Positions 56,301-60,049 of a DNA stretch of 64,000 bases are shown here, in pieces; position 1 is the first letter of the stretch, and each line of letters opens with the position of its first letter. The translations under genes were made by a program, and so were the position numbers. Under the pieces are notes generated by a model. That model did not search any database and had not been told where the DNA came from. It was given only the letters and a program-made list of their open reading frames with translations. Location: contig NC_079331.1 of the NCBI RefSeq assembly GCF_029931775.1, positions 23,003,720 through 23,067,719 on the forward strand, written 5' to 3'. This DNA comes from Euleptes europaea (Eukaryota > Chordata > Lepidosauria > Squamata > Sphaerodactylidae).

Positions 56301-58231
56301 GCTTTTGGTTAATAGCTTGAGATGCTTGGCCAAGATTTGTCATCATAGCAGTCAGCTGTGTCATTTACCAATGGGATCATCTCTATTGGTGCTTTAAGGT
56401 ACCTGCTTCTTGGTGTCCTGAGATGTTCAGAAGAGCCAGTTTTGGGTTAGAACACTGAACTGGGAGGCCTGGGTTCAAATCCCTACTCTGCCATGGAAGC
56501 TTGCTGGGTGTCCCAGGGCCAGCCTCACAGAGCAGTTGTGAGGATAAAATTCGTACATTTGGTCTTTCACTTTGAGTTTGCTGTGTGGAAACATGGAACA
56601 AAATGGATAGATGGTATGGAGTGCAAACTCTTCATCCCAGCAGTAAGATATGGGATATCTGGCACACCAATGGCCCCATTTGATCGTCTCCCGCAAATAC
56701 AGTATCTCCCGAAAAACAACTAATGTCCAACTAATCTCTCAGAAAAATACAAATGAAAAACAGCAGAAGTTTCTGGAATTTAGAACGGGAGTGTACATCA
56801 TAGCTCATAGTTATCTTGATTTTGTCGTATTGGAAGCCAAAATTAGAATGTATATTAACTTCTATTATCACTTTAAAAATGCTCTTTCTTGCAGGTCTGG
56901 GAAACATGCTTTGTAATTCCCACTTTGGGTCTTAAGAGCTACTTTTCAATCATTTCTCTCTGCTAATTTTGGTGCTAACCTCATTTAAAAAAAAAAAAAG
57001 GATTTCATTTTGAGCAAATTTGTAAATGGCCCTGATGTGTTGTACAACTGAGTCAATTACTGTTACAGCCTGCAAGCCTCCTGGGAAACGGAACATACAC
57101 GGCCTGAAGGTAGGAATTTCAATAATTGTTTCAGTAAACTTAGATGGATTTGCAATGCTGTGTTCCACTTATTGAAATGTCAAAGGAAACTGTACTTTCT
57201 GCATTCTGACAAGCAGATTTAAAAAAAAAAACAGTATTGTGGAGGAAATATTCCTTCTTTGTAGTATTGACTGTGTGTCTGACTATCCCATGCTGCTGGT
57301 ATTAAGGATTGAAATTTCTTCCTTTCTGGACTTTGCTAATAAATTTCTTAAATAAACATAAGAAATAAAGGACACGAATCATCCTGATGCCCCTCCTATG
57401 CGCGCCAGCTTCCAAAAATGGAAATTGATCAGGAGCCATGTTCTTGGATTGTATCACAGTTCTATAGCAAAGAAAGCGCGCGTTATTCTGTCAGAGGGTA
57501 GCCATGTTGGTTTGCAGTATGACAACCTGATTCGAGCCAAGTAGCACCTGAGAGACTGACAAGAATTTGGGGGCGGGGGGGCGGGGCAGGAGGGGAGCTT
57601 TGACTCTCCAAAGCTTATACCCCAAATTCTTGTTGTTCTCTAAGGTGCTACTGGGCTTGAATCTGGCTGCTATTCATTTGTTATAGTTGATCCATCTGCG
57701 TGTGAATATACCCTGAACACCCTGTGTAGCATTTGTTTTAAATTTCATTTTATCTTTTGTTGTCTTTGTAACGTTGCCTGTGTTTTGACGCATGATTCAC
57801 AAATGAAGCACAATGTGCATTTTATCCTTTCTAGTGCAACGAGACACGTATAATGATATCTTAGAGCAAAAAGGTTGTGGGGAGGGGAGAGATGTATTTA
57901 ATCAGAACTGAATGAAAATCTTCTTGTGTGCCTATTCTTGATTGTATTACTTAATCAAGCATTTCAAATGCCGAGTGAATTAAAAAAGGTGTGATTCCTC
58001 AGTAACAGAATGTGGTAAGCTGCACAGAGGCTGGATTTCAACCATGGGCAACTAGCTAATTAACCTTCCCACTGAAATAGGAAATTCATGGCAAATTACA
58101 GGTTAATTAGAACTGTATCCTCTGCATAGAAACAACGGATAAAGATCCCTTTCCTGCCTGCAGGTAAATACGCGAGCCGGGTCAGCTAACAATAGCGCTG
58201 CAGCCGTCCCAGATTCCCTGCCAAGCAATAG
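26185..58231 (+). CDS. MAP2K5: MAP2K5 (MEK5), exons 1-6 of a longer gene
   Basis: Six exons join without phase conflict: 26185-26328, 37899-37947, 43552-43619, 49112-49181, 57069-57109 and 58164-58231. They encode about 146 residues of the dual-specificity kinase that phosphorylates ERK5 (MAPK7). Residues about 19-112 form the PB1 domain, which binds MEKK2/MEKK3 and ERK5. It contains [17 protein letters not shown], then [20 protein letters not shown] with the acidic OPCA-type stretch, and [14 protein letters not shown]. Exons 5-6 begin the variable linker ([19 protein letters not shown]). The kinase domain exons lie beyond the window. Introns are 11.6, 5.6, 5.5, 7.9 and 1.1 kb. Intron 1 holds a young Gypsy element on the opposite strand and intron 4 a long L1. 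Confidence 0.96.
26730..26822 (+). repeat. L2-like LINE 3' tail
   Basis: It contains ATATCAGCCGCCTTGAGCTC and AAGAAAGGCGGCTAATAC, followed by an AAATAAATAAATAA tail. This matches the 3' end type at 22020-22330. Confidence 0.5.
26983..27188 (-). mobile_element. Fold-back element inside the hAT MITE, 12-bp target duplication
   Basis: It is flanked by TGTTAGGTAAAC at 26971-26982 and 27189-27200 (13 bases if the following A is counted). The head, minus strand CACAGTGGGTAGCCGTGTTA, is at the right. The arms carry CAGGGTATGAGC-like blocks (GTAGGGTATGAGCTTTCGTG and its partner). The left arm is about 45 bases shorter than in the 20691 copy, so arm length varies while the head is fixed. Confidence 0.75.
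27218..27654 (-). repeat. Gypsy 3' LTR (437 bp)
   Basis: It starts TGTGAGAGATCCCCCTCTCT and ends AGAGACCCTCACA. By eye it is the same as the copy at 32634-33070. Confidence 0.92.
27666..31199 (-). CDS. Gypsy pol: protease, reverse transcriptase, RNase H, integrase, chromodomain
   Basis: This is a long pol region of a chromovirus. In order it shows an aspartic protease motif ([11 protein letters not shown]), a reverse transcriptase with [15 protein letters not shown] and [12 protein letters not shown], and an RNase H with [17 protein letters not shown]. It continues with the integrase zinc-binding region and core ([37 protein letters not shown]) and a C-terminal chromodomain ([18 protein letters not shown]). 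It overlaps the gag region slightly in another frame, as is common where the family uses frameshifting for pol. Confidence 0.93.
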   Translation of the reverse strand: MGTAGKKRRRSAVEGAPQQTVPIVVQGAPPMVSAQEDNVFVRVHLSLPKGGPPLEVPALVDSGCARTMINEETAKKLGVRRKRLPGPLRFSQMDGSDFKRGPVTHRTAAVIMSVGEHWERLYFTIAPIVTPVVLGMNWLRGHNPSIDWVKRVLSFPENPCGLHDKERVLRTPAAALVGSPAPVSPQLPSEYSQFTDVFDVRECDELPPHRETDCAIEIVGEGKLSKGKVYPMSPSEKTVLRDYLDVNLARGFIRPSKAPYSAPAFFVKKKTGDLRLCIDFRRLNAVTQSNAYPLPLIPDLLAQLKEGRIFTKLDLVEAYHRIRIKEGDEPKTAFSSCFGMFEYLVMPFGLSGAPSVFMQLINEVLHDLLFRGVVVFLDDILIYSETMEEHVRLVREVLQRLREHKLYAKVSKCEFHQPSITFLGYVISHQGLEMDPAKVQAVRDWETPTTRRQLQQFLGFANFYRNFIPNFAQVALPLTALLRTKDRGASAALPSARLQWSPQCQQAFERLKLLFSSEPVLAHPDCTKPFVVQVDASDVAMGGALLQRDEGGRLRPCAYFSKKFSQSEINWAIWEKEAAAVKHALTIWRHFLEGAELPFEVCTDHKNLEALKGARKLNAKQIRWAQFFAKFRFTLKHVPGKENALADALSRLPQYRNDFDRPVDSLFTPEQRGEVPGLAVTTRSQARQPETPPTLKGIPEAFQQRLRDASLQEEEHHLLPTGLERTNTWWVQGGKLYVPSSLRKEVLGLVHGARLAGHFGFIKTLHLVRRQFWWPGMRSDVELYVRSCPTCATAKKRMGKPPGLLKPLENPSRPWEVIAMDFITDLPPSRGKTVLWVITDLFSKQVHFVPCAGLPSAQGLAKLFITHVLRLHSIPRKVLSDRGVQFVAKFWRAFLKLMGVEEQGLSSAYHPQTDGQTERVNAVVECYLRCYVNFHQDDWVDLLPFAEYAYNNAPHSSTGFSPFQVIYGTDFGPFGSAPVSPELQSTPDLQEWIQVVKSTWPWLLKNLERAKSKYKEQADKHRSPGWELKVGEQVYLSTKNLRSLRPCKKLSDRYVGPFPITRVINEVTVELSLPKTLKGVHPVFHISLLKPYVAAPQFHPPPAHEIPTVVGGDTHLEISKVLDSKWKKGKLFYFVRWKNLGSAHDEWVAAPHMAAPRLVREFHLAYPDKPRPLGGGP
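31160..32590 (-). pseudogene. Gypsy gag region
   Basis: It encodes a proline- and charge-rich start, a capsid-type region ([11 protein letters not shown]-like and [20 protein letters not shown]-like segments) and a zinc knuckle [15 protein letters not shown] near its end, followed by an acidic tail. The region is broken about once, so this copy probably does not give full-length Gag. Confidence 0.8.
32634..33070 (-). repeat. Gypsy 5' LTR (437 bp)
   Basis: It has the same length and, as far as I can read, the same sequence as the 3' LTR. The TG..CA ends and the adjacent ATAAT duplication fix the border. Confidence 0.92.
33225..33416. mobile_element. Second hAT MITE inserted in the duplication of the first
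   Basis: It starts CAAAGCTTCTTTAACTG and ends AGTTTAGGAAGCCCTG, which are inverted with mismatches. Its flanks are GTCTAGGC (33217-33224, also the right duplication of the first hAT) and GTCTAGCC (33417-33424). The interior has GGTCGGGACCCCTTATGGGG, common in hAT MITEs. Confidence 0.75.
33485..33668 (+). repeat. 5S rRNA-headed SINE, plus orientation
   Basis: The head runs AGATCTCAGAAGCTAAGCAG and GGTCAGCCCTGGTTAGTG, which is plainly 5S rRNA. The shared middle CAGGCAATGGCAAACCACC follows, with a short tail. It is 3'-truncated compared with the 2190 copy. Confidence 0.8.
33669..34770. other. MAP2K5 intron 1 stretch, mostly unassigned
   Basis: There is no exon. At about 34240-34330 a decayed relative of the fold-back elements is possible (AAGCTTTTGATCTCTCCAGC, ACTCTTCATCGGGCTGGAC). 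Confidence 0.35.
34771..35080 (+). repeat. tRNA-derived SINE (ATGGTGTAGTGGTTAAGAG family)
   Basis: The head GCATGGTGTAGTGGTTAAGA has a B box GGGTTTGATTCC. The body runs CCTCCACATGAGCGGCGGAG and GGTGACCTTGGGCTAGTCAC to TTAAGTGGTAGAGAAAGC and a (CTT)n tail. The head resembles tRNA-Gln or tRNA-Glu. Other copies are at 18571, 38974, 47487, 60050, 62434 and 63143. Confidence 0.8.
35167..35330 (-). repeat. CR1-like LINE 3' fragment
   Basis: It contains GATCACACCAGTGGTCTGTT and GAGTCCAGCATCGTGTCTC, then CTTCCCCTGATGTTGCCTCC. These blocks are shared with the fragments at 45108-45303 and 47788-47960. Confidence 0.5.
35531..35741 (+). repeat. tRNA-Ala-like SINE
   Basis: It has the head GGGTCAGGGGTAGAGCATCT, the B box GGTTCAATCCC and the full body, ending GGCAGCTTCATATG. 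Confidence 0.8.
36322..36542 (-). repeat. tRNA-Ala-like SINE, minus strand
   Basis: It runs from ACATGAAGCTGCCTTATACT to TACCACTGAGCCACGGCCCC and is full length. Confidence 0.8.
36676..36890 (+). mobile_element. CR1 LINE 3' end
   Basis: It contains TTAGATGTCCATCTGTCAGC, CTTGGCCATCTTCTGGGCAT, GTTGGACTAGATGACCCTGG and TCCCTTCCAACTCTA, the standard 3' end of CR1. The 5' part is missing. Confidence 0.75.
36906..37140 (+). repeat. tRNA-derived SINE (CTGCCATGGAAGCTT family)
   Basis: The head is CATAGTGGTTAGAGTGTTG; the body has GTCATGGAAGCTTACCGGGT and GACCTTGGGCCTGTTAC; it ends in ATTAATAAA. Confidence 0.7.
37208..37370. repeat. Fold-back MITE (GCGAAAACGCATGGT ends)
   Basis: The left arm has GCATGGTCGCTTTAGCCTCC and TTTATTCCCTGTTTCAGCC. 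The right arm has GGCTGAAACAGGGAATAAA and GGAGGCTAAAGCAACCATGC. A loop of about 45 bases separates them. It has no coding frame. Confidence 0.75.
37381..37616 (-). repeat. tRNA-derived SINE (CTGCCATGGAAGCTT family), minus strand
   Basis: From left to right it has TTATATCCCGCTTTTCTCCC, then GAGGTCACCCAGTGAGCTTC, the B box GGGGATTCGAACC and the head complement CACACCACACTGG. Confidence 0.7.
37899..37947 (+). CDS. MAP2K5: MAP2K5 exon 2
   Basis: The acceptor is TCTTTTTTACAG and the donor AAT/GTGAGT. It encodes [16 protein letters not shown] plus one base, PB1 domain residues 49-64. The human counterpart is DVIGQVLPEATTTAFE. Confidence 0.95.
37948..38674. other. Start of MAP2K5 intron 2
   Basis: It is mostly unassigned. 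A decayed tRNA-derived SINE is possible at about 38500-38630 (GTAGTGTTGTGGTTAAGAAC). Confidence 0.4.
38675..39393. mobile_element. Tigger-type MITE resembling mammalian MER2, split by a SINE
   Basis: The left end CAGGTAGAGTATCCCTTATC and the right end (read inward on the minus strand) CAGGTTGCGAATCCCTTATC are inverted repeats; both continue CGG and agree at 20 of 23 positions. A TA lies before the left end. The right end goes on with CTTGGGACCAGAAGTG and GCATATACATAGTGAAATAT, which match the layout of MER2, a pogo/Tigger MITE known from mammals. A tRNA SINE (38974-39281) lies inside. There is no transposase frame. Confidence 0.7.
38974..39281 (+). repeat. tRNA-derived SINE inside the MER2-like element
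   Basis: The head is GCATGGTGTAGTGGTTAAGT, followed by the full body and a (CTT)n end. It is younger than the Tigger MITE that it splits. Confidence 0.8.
39413..39632 (-). repeat. tRNA-Ala-like SINE, minus strand
   Basis: It runs from GAGGCTGCCTTATACTGAAT to CTCTACCATTGAGCCACAAC. Confidence 0.8.
39633..40769. other. MAP2K5 intron 2 stretch without recognised features
   Basis: It contains short open frames on both strands but no splice-flanked exon and no repeat that I know. Confidence 0.4.
40770..41815 (-). mobile_element. LINE fragment: end of reverse transcriptase and C-terminal region
   Basis: On the minus strand a frame of 263 codons (41022-41813) encodes [20 protein letters not shown], a YLG motif typical after the catalytic part of Jockey/CR1-group reverse transcriptases. 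It goes on to [35 protein letters not shown] and [20 protein letters not shown]. The catalytic centre and the endonuclease are absent. Beyond the stop the similarity seems to continue to about 40770 in a broken state (GACAGGATCTGCCCTTGCTC region). It is a 5'-truncated copy in MAP2K5 intron 2. Confidence 0.7.
42165..42400 (+). repeat. tRNA-derived SINE (CTGCCATGGAAGCTT family)
   Basis: The head is GTGATGTAGTGGTTAGAGTG, the B box is GGTTCAAATTCCC, the body has CTGCCATGGAAGTTCACTGG, and it ends at GCAAGGTATAAATGAA. Confidence 0.75.
42401..43551. other. End of MAP2K5 intron 2, unassigned
   Basis: I recognise no repeat or exon apart from the polypyrimidine tract and acceptor of exon 3. Confidence 0.4.
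43552..43619 (+). CDS. MAP2K5: MAP2K5 exon 3
   Basis: A long T run and ACAG precede it; the donor is TAT/GTAGGT. It completes Tyr65 and encodes [20 protein letters not shown] and SY. This acidic run is the PB1 OPCA motif, nearly unchanged from human. Confidence 0.96.
43620..44561. other. Start of MAP2K5 intron 3, repeat-poor
   Basis: About 900 bases show no known repeat and no exon. Conserved non-coding sequence is possible but unproven. Confidence 0.4.
44562..44740 (+). mobile_element. CR1-like LINE 3' end
   Basis: It contains TGCTGCAGTCGTCTTGTTTG, ACTGTGTGAACAGACTGCTG, GACTTGATGGGCCTTGGTCT and GATCCAGCAGGGC, and ends in short TTCTTATG-like repeats of the kind CR1 leaves at its 3' end. The same segment is inserted at 63173-63297. 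Confidence 0.65.
44939..44990 (+). repeat. tRNA-Ala-like SINE, head only
   Basis: GGCTTAGTTGTGGGGCACG and TTTGCATGCAGAAGGTCCC match the SINE head; the rest is missing. Confidence 0.5.
44996..45107 (+). repeat. tRNA-derived SINE fragment (CTGCCATGAAGCTC)
   Basis: It has a decayed head and then GGGTTTGAGTCCCCACTCTG and CCATGAAGCTCACTGGGCC. It is truncated where a CR1-like fragment starts. Confidence 0.55.
45108..45303 (-). repeat. CR1-like LINE 3' fragment
   Basis: It contains GGATCAGACCAGTGGTCCAT, GGCCCTGGAGGGCCAACAAA and TTATGTTGCCTCCTAGCACT. Confidence 0.55.
45306..45890 (-). mobile_element. CR1 LINE 3' end, minus strand
   Basis: The left border is ATAGAATCATAGAGTTGGAA, the complement of the CR1 terminal repeats. 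Inside are TCTAGTCTCTGCTTAAAAAC, CCTCCAGGGAAGGAGTGCTT, CTCTTCAGGCTAAACATACT and TCCTCATAGGACTTGGTCTC. The protein-coding remains are broken. A (CA)n run lies at about 45390-45405. Confidence 0.85.
46283..46616. mobile_element. hAT MITE of the CAGGGGTCCCCA family, complete
   Basis: The ends CAGGGGTCCCCA and TGGGGACCCCTG are perfectly inverted. The flanks ATCTAGAA (46275-46282) and GTCTAGAA (46617-46624) match at 7 of 8 bases. The GC-rich interior gives chance open frames on the minus strand. Confidence 0.8.
46625..47440. other. MAP2K5 intron 3 stretch, repeat-poor
   Basis: AT-rich with no recognised repeat or exon. Confidence 0.4.
47441..47960 (-). repeat. CR1-like fragment split by a tRNA SINE
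   Basis: The left part has AGCCCTGCTGGATCAGACC and the right part (47788-47960) has GTCCAGCATCCCATTTCACA and AGGCCTTCCTCTGTTGCTAC. A SINE lies between them at 47487-47787. Confidence 0.55.
47487..47787 (-). repeat. tRNA-derived SINE (ATGGTGTAGTGGTTAAGAG family), minus strand
   Basis: From GAAGAAGAGTCGGCTTTTAT to CGCTACACCATGCTGGCTC; full length, with the head at the right. Confidence 0.8.
48061..48272 (+). repeat. tRNA-Ala-like SINE
   Basis: The head GGCTGTGGCTCAGTGGCAGA is well kept and the copy ends AAGGCAGCTTCATGTG. Confidence 0.8.
48489..48714 (-). mobile_element. Fold-back element, GGGTAGCC family, with 12-bp target duplication
   Basis: It is flanked by a perfect CTATCATGACTA at 48477-48488 and 48715-48726. 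The arms (GTCCGGTAGCACCTTAAAGA; TCTTGAAGGCGCTATTGTAC) and the head complement (CTACAGACCAACACAGCTGC) are decayed. About 65 extra bases lie beyond the head and include TATAGCCTGCCTTTCTGCCC, similar to a LINE 3' end. Confidence 0.65.
49112..49181 (+). CDS. MAP2K5: MAP2K5 exon 4
   Basis: The acceptor is CATCTCTTGCAG and the donor AGAG/GTAATG. It encodes [20 protein letters not shown] and YPR plus one base, the end of the PB1 domain. Confidence 0.96.
49182..50095. other. Start of MAP2K5 intron 4, repeat-poor
   Basis: There is no recognised repeat. An AT-rich block at about 49660-49830 could be conserved, but this cannot be judged from one genome. Confidence 0.35.
50096..50312 (+). mobile_element. 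BovB (RTE) LINE 3' end
   Basis: It contains AGGAAGACCCAACATGAGAT, GGATTGACTCTATAAAGGAA, GCCACGGCCCTCAATTTGCA and AAGTGAGAAGCGACTTACTG. It encodes [19 protein letters not shown], a typical BovB C-terminus. The copy is 5'-truncated. BovB is widespread in squamates and known for horizontal transfer. Confidence 0.8.
50313..51165. other. MAP2K5 intron 4 stretch, unassigned
   Basis: No exon or known repeat was recognised. Confidence 0.4.
51178..51404. mobile_element. Fold-back element, GCGAAACGTC family, with matching 12-bp flanks
   Basis: It has arms of about 90 bases (GGTTATCCGGGCTGTGTAAC; GTTACACAGCCCGGATAACC). The inner blocks CCTGACGTTTCGCCAGCAAC and its complement surround a short loop. AACCTGTCAGGA lies at both 51166-51177 and 51405-51416; up to four of those bases could belong to the arm. 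Near the turn is CTGAAGA, T, a GCC..GGC stem and GAAA (51320-51350). Confidence 0.75.
51765..53603 (-). CDS. L1 ORF2, 3' part: reverse transcriptase second half and zinc-knuckle end
   Basis: It continues the reverse transcriptase in another frame from the upstream part. It has [20 protein letters not shown] and the catalytic [13 protein letters not shown] long linker follows ([20 protein letters not shown]) and, near the end, a C-rich motif [18 protein letters not shown] that fits the CCHC region of L1 ORF2p. The first Met ([14 protein letters not shown]) is internal to the family protein and not a real start. Together with the upstream part ORF2 would have about 1250 residues, near the usual length. 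Confidence 0.88.
   Translation of the reverse strand: MNESMSDNCAIKKGTRQGCPLSPLLFLLVLESLCCKLRSMEDIRGLKIKKHEFKLRAFADDLLLILESPTQSMKILLETLDDFGNVSGFKVNQEKTKTIFKNLSEIEQQEFISYTGWEKANKIKYLGIWISAKNKDLITNNYLKLWDKIKTDMIIWSNKKLSLLGRISTVQMNILPRMLFLFQNLPIISHIKYFDTWRKDVLNFIWQGKKPRIAYKHLVDSKVRGGLALPNFQLYAEAAALVWLKDWMNLSNSRLLDLEGFNNISGWHGYLWYGKIKIQASFRNHIIRSSLFHIWMRYKHIFEPVTPMWISPQEMLTLRPLRLDKFITYQELIKWEGKKSSLKDFQLLKDDLQWLQYHQIKSVFTQDMKNGFSKEKSPFHRMLLDNNTQLISKMYNFLLTIYCEQEIIKPTMINWAQTVGHDIALNKWERLWAKDLKGINAQSIRENIYKMMYRWHLTPKKIAKIYKVTSPKCWKCNKEVGSFYHMWWTCDKAKDFWDMIYNELRLIVQKNIPKTPEMMLLSMIPDDLLKHRIFLIYATTAARLLYAAKWKGADTPGKKDWTMKMFELVEMAKLTAISNQKDNVQFMEEWEAWMKYCEYELGLGKMEKYLLI
53600..55510 (-). CDS. L1 ORF2, 5' part: endonuclease and first half of reverse transcriptase
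   Basis: It starts [20 protein letters not shown]. Endonuclease motifs of the AP type follow: [22 protein letters not shown] and [10 protein letters not shown] within residues 1-235. A linker is followed by reverse transcriptase blocks [52 protein letters not shown] and [17 protein letters not shown] with the first catalytic Asp. The frame is lost right after [10 protein letters not shown] at about 53600, where a single frameshift moves the coding to the next frame. The ORF2 protein is therefore not made whole from this copy. Confidence 0.9.
   Translation of the reverse strand: MAKVISWNVNGLNEKTKRARIFKYLQKYKYSLICLQETHIATKHKKYLDRQMLGQAFVASAKTKTKGVVIYAHSSLSPELLYKDNEGRIVIIKTKILGQKTIVVGIYAPNEGKAKFYGQLHELISQYANDQILLMGDFNGVTLPILDKKSKAKDENEGCLPKTFFTMASELEIQDIWRTMNTTAKEYTFYSARHDSHSRIDMIWASKSIFTQLRKIQIAPRTFSDHNPVTFEWNNKQAFRWRLNDKLLKDNKIQKELQDLIKDFFEINLNGETSLNTVWDAFKAVLRGFMIQKHTAWKKTQLQFTNNILWDLQNLEQKLAMALYEEEKNDIQMKISVSKHQLNLILMEEMNKNLKSAKQKYFEHANKPGKFLATQLKDSFQNKIITKIQSAKGPVYTTTDIQKEFVSFYTKLYQKENISKKKIDKFLNSIQMNVLSKPQQEWIDAPITKDEIQEAIMKQKTDKTPGPDGITALFYKAFSDNLVNFFVLLCNTILDKGASLETWSHAFISLIPKEGRDPEKNSNYRPISLLNVDYKIYASVLSNRIKHFIKDLIHEDQAGFVPGRQIKDNIRVLLDSLEYYDQNIQQTAAFVFLDAEKAFDMVSWDFMKKILEKLNFGDRFLRGISAIYNPNRQKFW
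55543..56364 (-). CDS. L1 ORF1 protein (273 aa)
   Basis: This is an RNA-binding protein of L1. Residues about 15-95 form a coiled coil ([20 protein letters not shown] and following heptads). Then comes the RRM-like region ([38 protein letters not shown]) and the C-terminal domain ([20 protein letters not shown]). The end is unusually acidic, with a run of seven Glu. It is shorter than human ORF1p (338 aa), mainly at the N-terminus, so the first Met may be internal to the original. The frame is open. It lies 32 bases upstream of ORF2. Confidence 0.88.
   Translation of the reverse strand: MTQLTAMMTNLGQASQAINQKLDVVTEDLKVVKTQMNTMKTDMQAMDSSVKKLMEEHKDTKKKLASQEKQIEIIQTNQTAVKDQIAMMEMRVRETNLRLRNFPDMMGDNKETVVPNLAYIFQIEEQELTQAINRVYRIPLPARMKRSKPRDLMIVFYDTRIKDKIMKIHYDSPVSAGDTPLILLKDIPRHLLSQRNNYKEFVSVLKANGIKYRWIMPQGLAFTNKEMKMTILSPSDVGKFLRKYKTELKGLTLEQKEEEEEEEPQGAEGGTVL
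56425..56560 (+). repeat. tRNA-derived SINE fragment (CTGCCATGGAAGCTT family)
   Basis: It contains GGGTTCAAATCCCTACTCTG and CCATGGAAGCTTGCTGGGTG; the 3' part is missing. Confidence 0.6.
57069..57109 (+). CDS. MAP2K5: MAP2K5 exon 5
   Basis: The acceptor is TTACTGTTACAG and the donor AAG/GTAGGA. It completes Ala111 and encodes [13 protein letters not shown]; human has CKPPGERNIHGLK. Confidence 0.95.
57492..57680. repeat. Fold-back element, related subfamily (GAGGGTAGCCATGTTGG head)
   Basis: The head TCAGAGGGTAGCCATGTTGG is at the left. The arms AAGTAGCACCTGAGAGACTG and TTCTCTAAGGTGCTACTGGG are inverted, with a G-rich interruption between them. A similar copy is at 60428-60605. No clear target duplication was found. 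Confidence 0.6.
58164..58231 (+). CDS. MAP2K5: MAP2K5 exon 6
   Basis: The acceptor is TTCCTGCCTGCAG and the donor AATAG/GTAAGA. It encodes [20 protein letters not shown] and SN, ending in phase 2. Human reads VNTRAGPSQHSSPAVSDSLP here. The next exon (SLKKSSAEL in human) was not found before the window ends. Confidence 0.93.
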
Positions 58232-59133
58232 GTAAGAATCGAGCAGAAAAGCGTGCACTTATGTTATTAAAGCAGGACCCCACAAGTGATTTCTGCATTT
58301 TAATTAACGGAAGCGGAAGTGCCAGTTAACTTGAGGGCGGTTTGGTTGACCTGTTTCTAGCAGGATTTTTGTGGCTTGCGGAAAGCAGGCGAGTTCCTCT
58401 GCGTGGCGAGTCCCTCTGGGTGACCATCTTCTATGAGGACCTCGCTGCCCCCTTGGCATACTCCAGAGCCTTTGCTTGTACTGTGCGGCATGCGTGGGTG
58501 CTGTGGCAATGGAACACGAATTTGCTTTAATGTAAACGATTGGATTGTTGTGCTGGAAATCAGAGGGCCGGGTTCAACGTATCGTAGTCAATGATCAGAG
58601 TTGCAGGGCTTGCCTAGCCACAGATTCACTGAATGGCTTTGAGCAAGTTACTGCCTTGCTATTTTCACTCTGTAAACTGGAGGTGTTATCCTTTTCGTGC
58701 TTGCTGGAGTATTGAAGGTAAAGAGGGTAACTTTATATGAAGTACGTTGCACGTGAATTATGATAAGACTGTTCCCTCTCTCTTTCTTTCTCTGAATATT
58801 CTCTTGTAATGTATTATCACAAACTACTGCTGTCCTGCTGTGATCTGATCTCTTCACACTTAAAGGGCAACTCTTGTTGTGTTGCTTGCTGGTTGCTGGA
58901 TAGTTGAGTGGGGGGGGTTATGGGGAAGTGTAAATGAGAGATGCTTGGAGGTCAGGCTACAGCAGTTCTAGCCAGGAGAGGGTTCCAGTTCTGCAGACAC
59001 AGTCTGGAGTTTGAGCAGAAAGAGGTGAAACTCGATGAAGGAACAACTGGCAGGTTTTTGTGGCAGGTTGGCTGTCGTTGGAGGAAAGAGAAGCAACAAA
59101 GATGACACCAGCTTTGCGACCTTGTAAGAAAAT
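58232..59133. other. Start of MAP2K5 intron 6, unassigned
   Basis: I recognise no exon or known repeat. Confidence 0.4.
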
Positions 59134-59340
59134 TGGGGGAGGGGGCTCAGTGGTAGGGTGTCTGCTTGGCATGCAGACGGTCCTGTGTTCAGTTCCCCGT
59201 ATCACCCTTAAAGGATCAGAGAGTGAGCCGCGTGCAGGAGCTCCACCAGAGACCCTGGAGAGGCACTGCCAGTCAGGGGAGGCAGGCCTGACCTCGGTAG
59301 ACAAAGAGTCTGACTTGGCAGAAGGCAGCTTCCTCTGTTC
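59134..59340 (+). repeat. tRNA-Ala-like SINE, diverged
   Basis: The head is GGGGCTCAGTGGTAGGGTGT and the end CAGAAGGCAGCTTCCTCTG; it differs at many places from the other copies, so it is older. Confidence 0.7.
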
Positions 59341-59400
59341 AAGGTTGGGTCAGGTGGGGAGGTGGAAGAGCTGGGTCACAAGTGTGGAGATGAGAAGGTG

Positions 59401-60030
59401 AATCATAAGAGTTGGAAGGGATCATCAGGGATCATCTAGTCCAACCCCCTGCACAATGCAGGAAACTCACAACTACCGGTACCTCCCTCCCCCAGCAATC
59501 CCTACTTCATGCCCAGAAGATGGCCAAGATGCCCTCCCTCTCATCATCTGCCTAAGGCCCTAAGGTCACAGAATCAACATTGCTGACAGATAGCCATCTA
59601 ACCTCTTCTTAAAAACCTCCAGGGAAGAAGAGCTTACCACCTTCCGAGGAAGCCTGTTCTACTGAGGAACCGCTCTAACTGTTAGAAAATTCTTCCTAAT
59701 GTCTAGACAGAAACTCTTTTGATTTAATTTCAACCCGTTGGTTCTGGTCTGACCTTCTGGAGCAACAGAAAACAATTCGGCACCTTCCTCTATATGACAG
59801 CCCTTCAAGTACTTGAAGGTGTTATCATATCACCTCTCAGTCTTCTCCTCTTCAGGCTAAACATACCCAGCTCCTTCAACCTTTCCTCATAGGACTTGGT
59901 CTCCAGACCCCTCACCATCTTTGTTGCCCTCCTCTGGACCAGTTCCAGCTTGTCTACACCTTTCTTAAATTGTGGTGCCCAAAACTGAACACAGTACTCT
60001 AGGTGAGGTCTGAGCAGAGTAAAGTGATAC
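59401..60030 (-). mobile_element. CR1 LINE 3' end, minus strand
   Basis: It has the same layout as 45306-45890 and extends further, with CAAAACTGAACACAGTACTC and TAGGTGAGGTCTGAGCAGAG. The 5' end is truncated. Confidence 0.85.
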
Positions 60031-60049
60031 CATCACTTTGTGTGATCTG

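Larger units (their letters stand above)
51449..56366 (-). mobile_element. L1 LINE, both ORFs present, 18-bp target duplication
   Basis: The copy lies on the minus strand between perfect duplications ACCAATGGGATCATCTCT (51431-51448 and 56367-56384). Its poly(A) is the T run at about 51449-51466. ORF1 is at 55543-56364; ORF2 covers 51765-55510 with one frameshift. The 3' UTR is about 300 bases. The 5' border lies two bases before the ORF1 start codon, so there is no 5' UTR; the copy is 5'-truncated at or just inside ORF1. It is in MAP2K5 intron 4, antisense. Confidence 0.92.
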
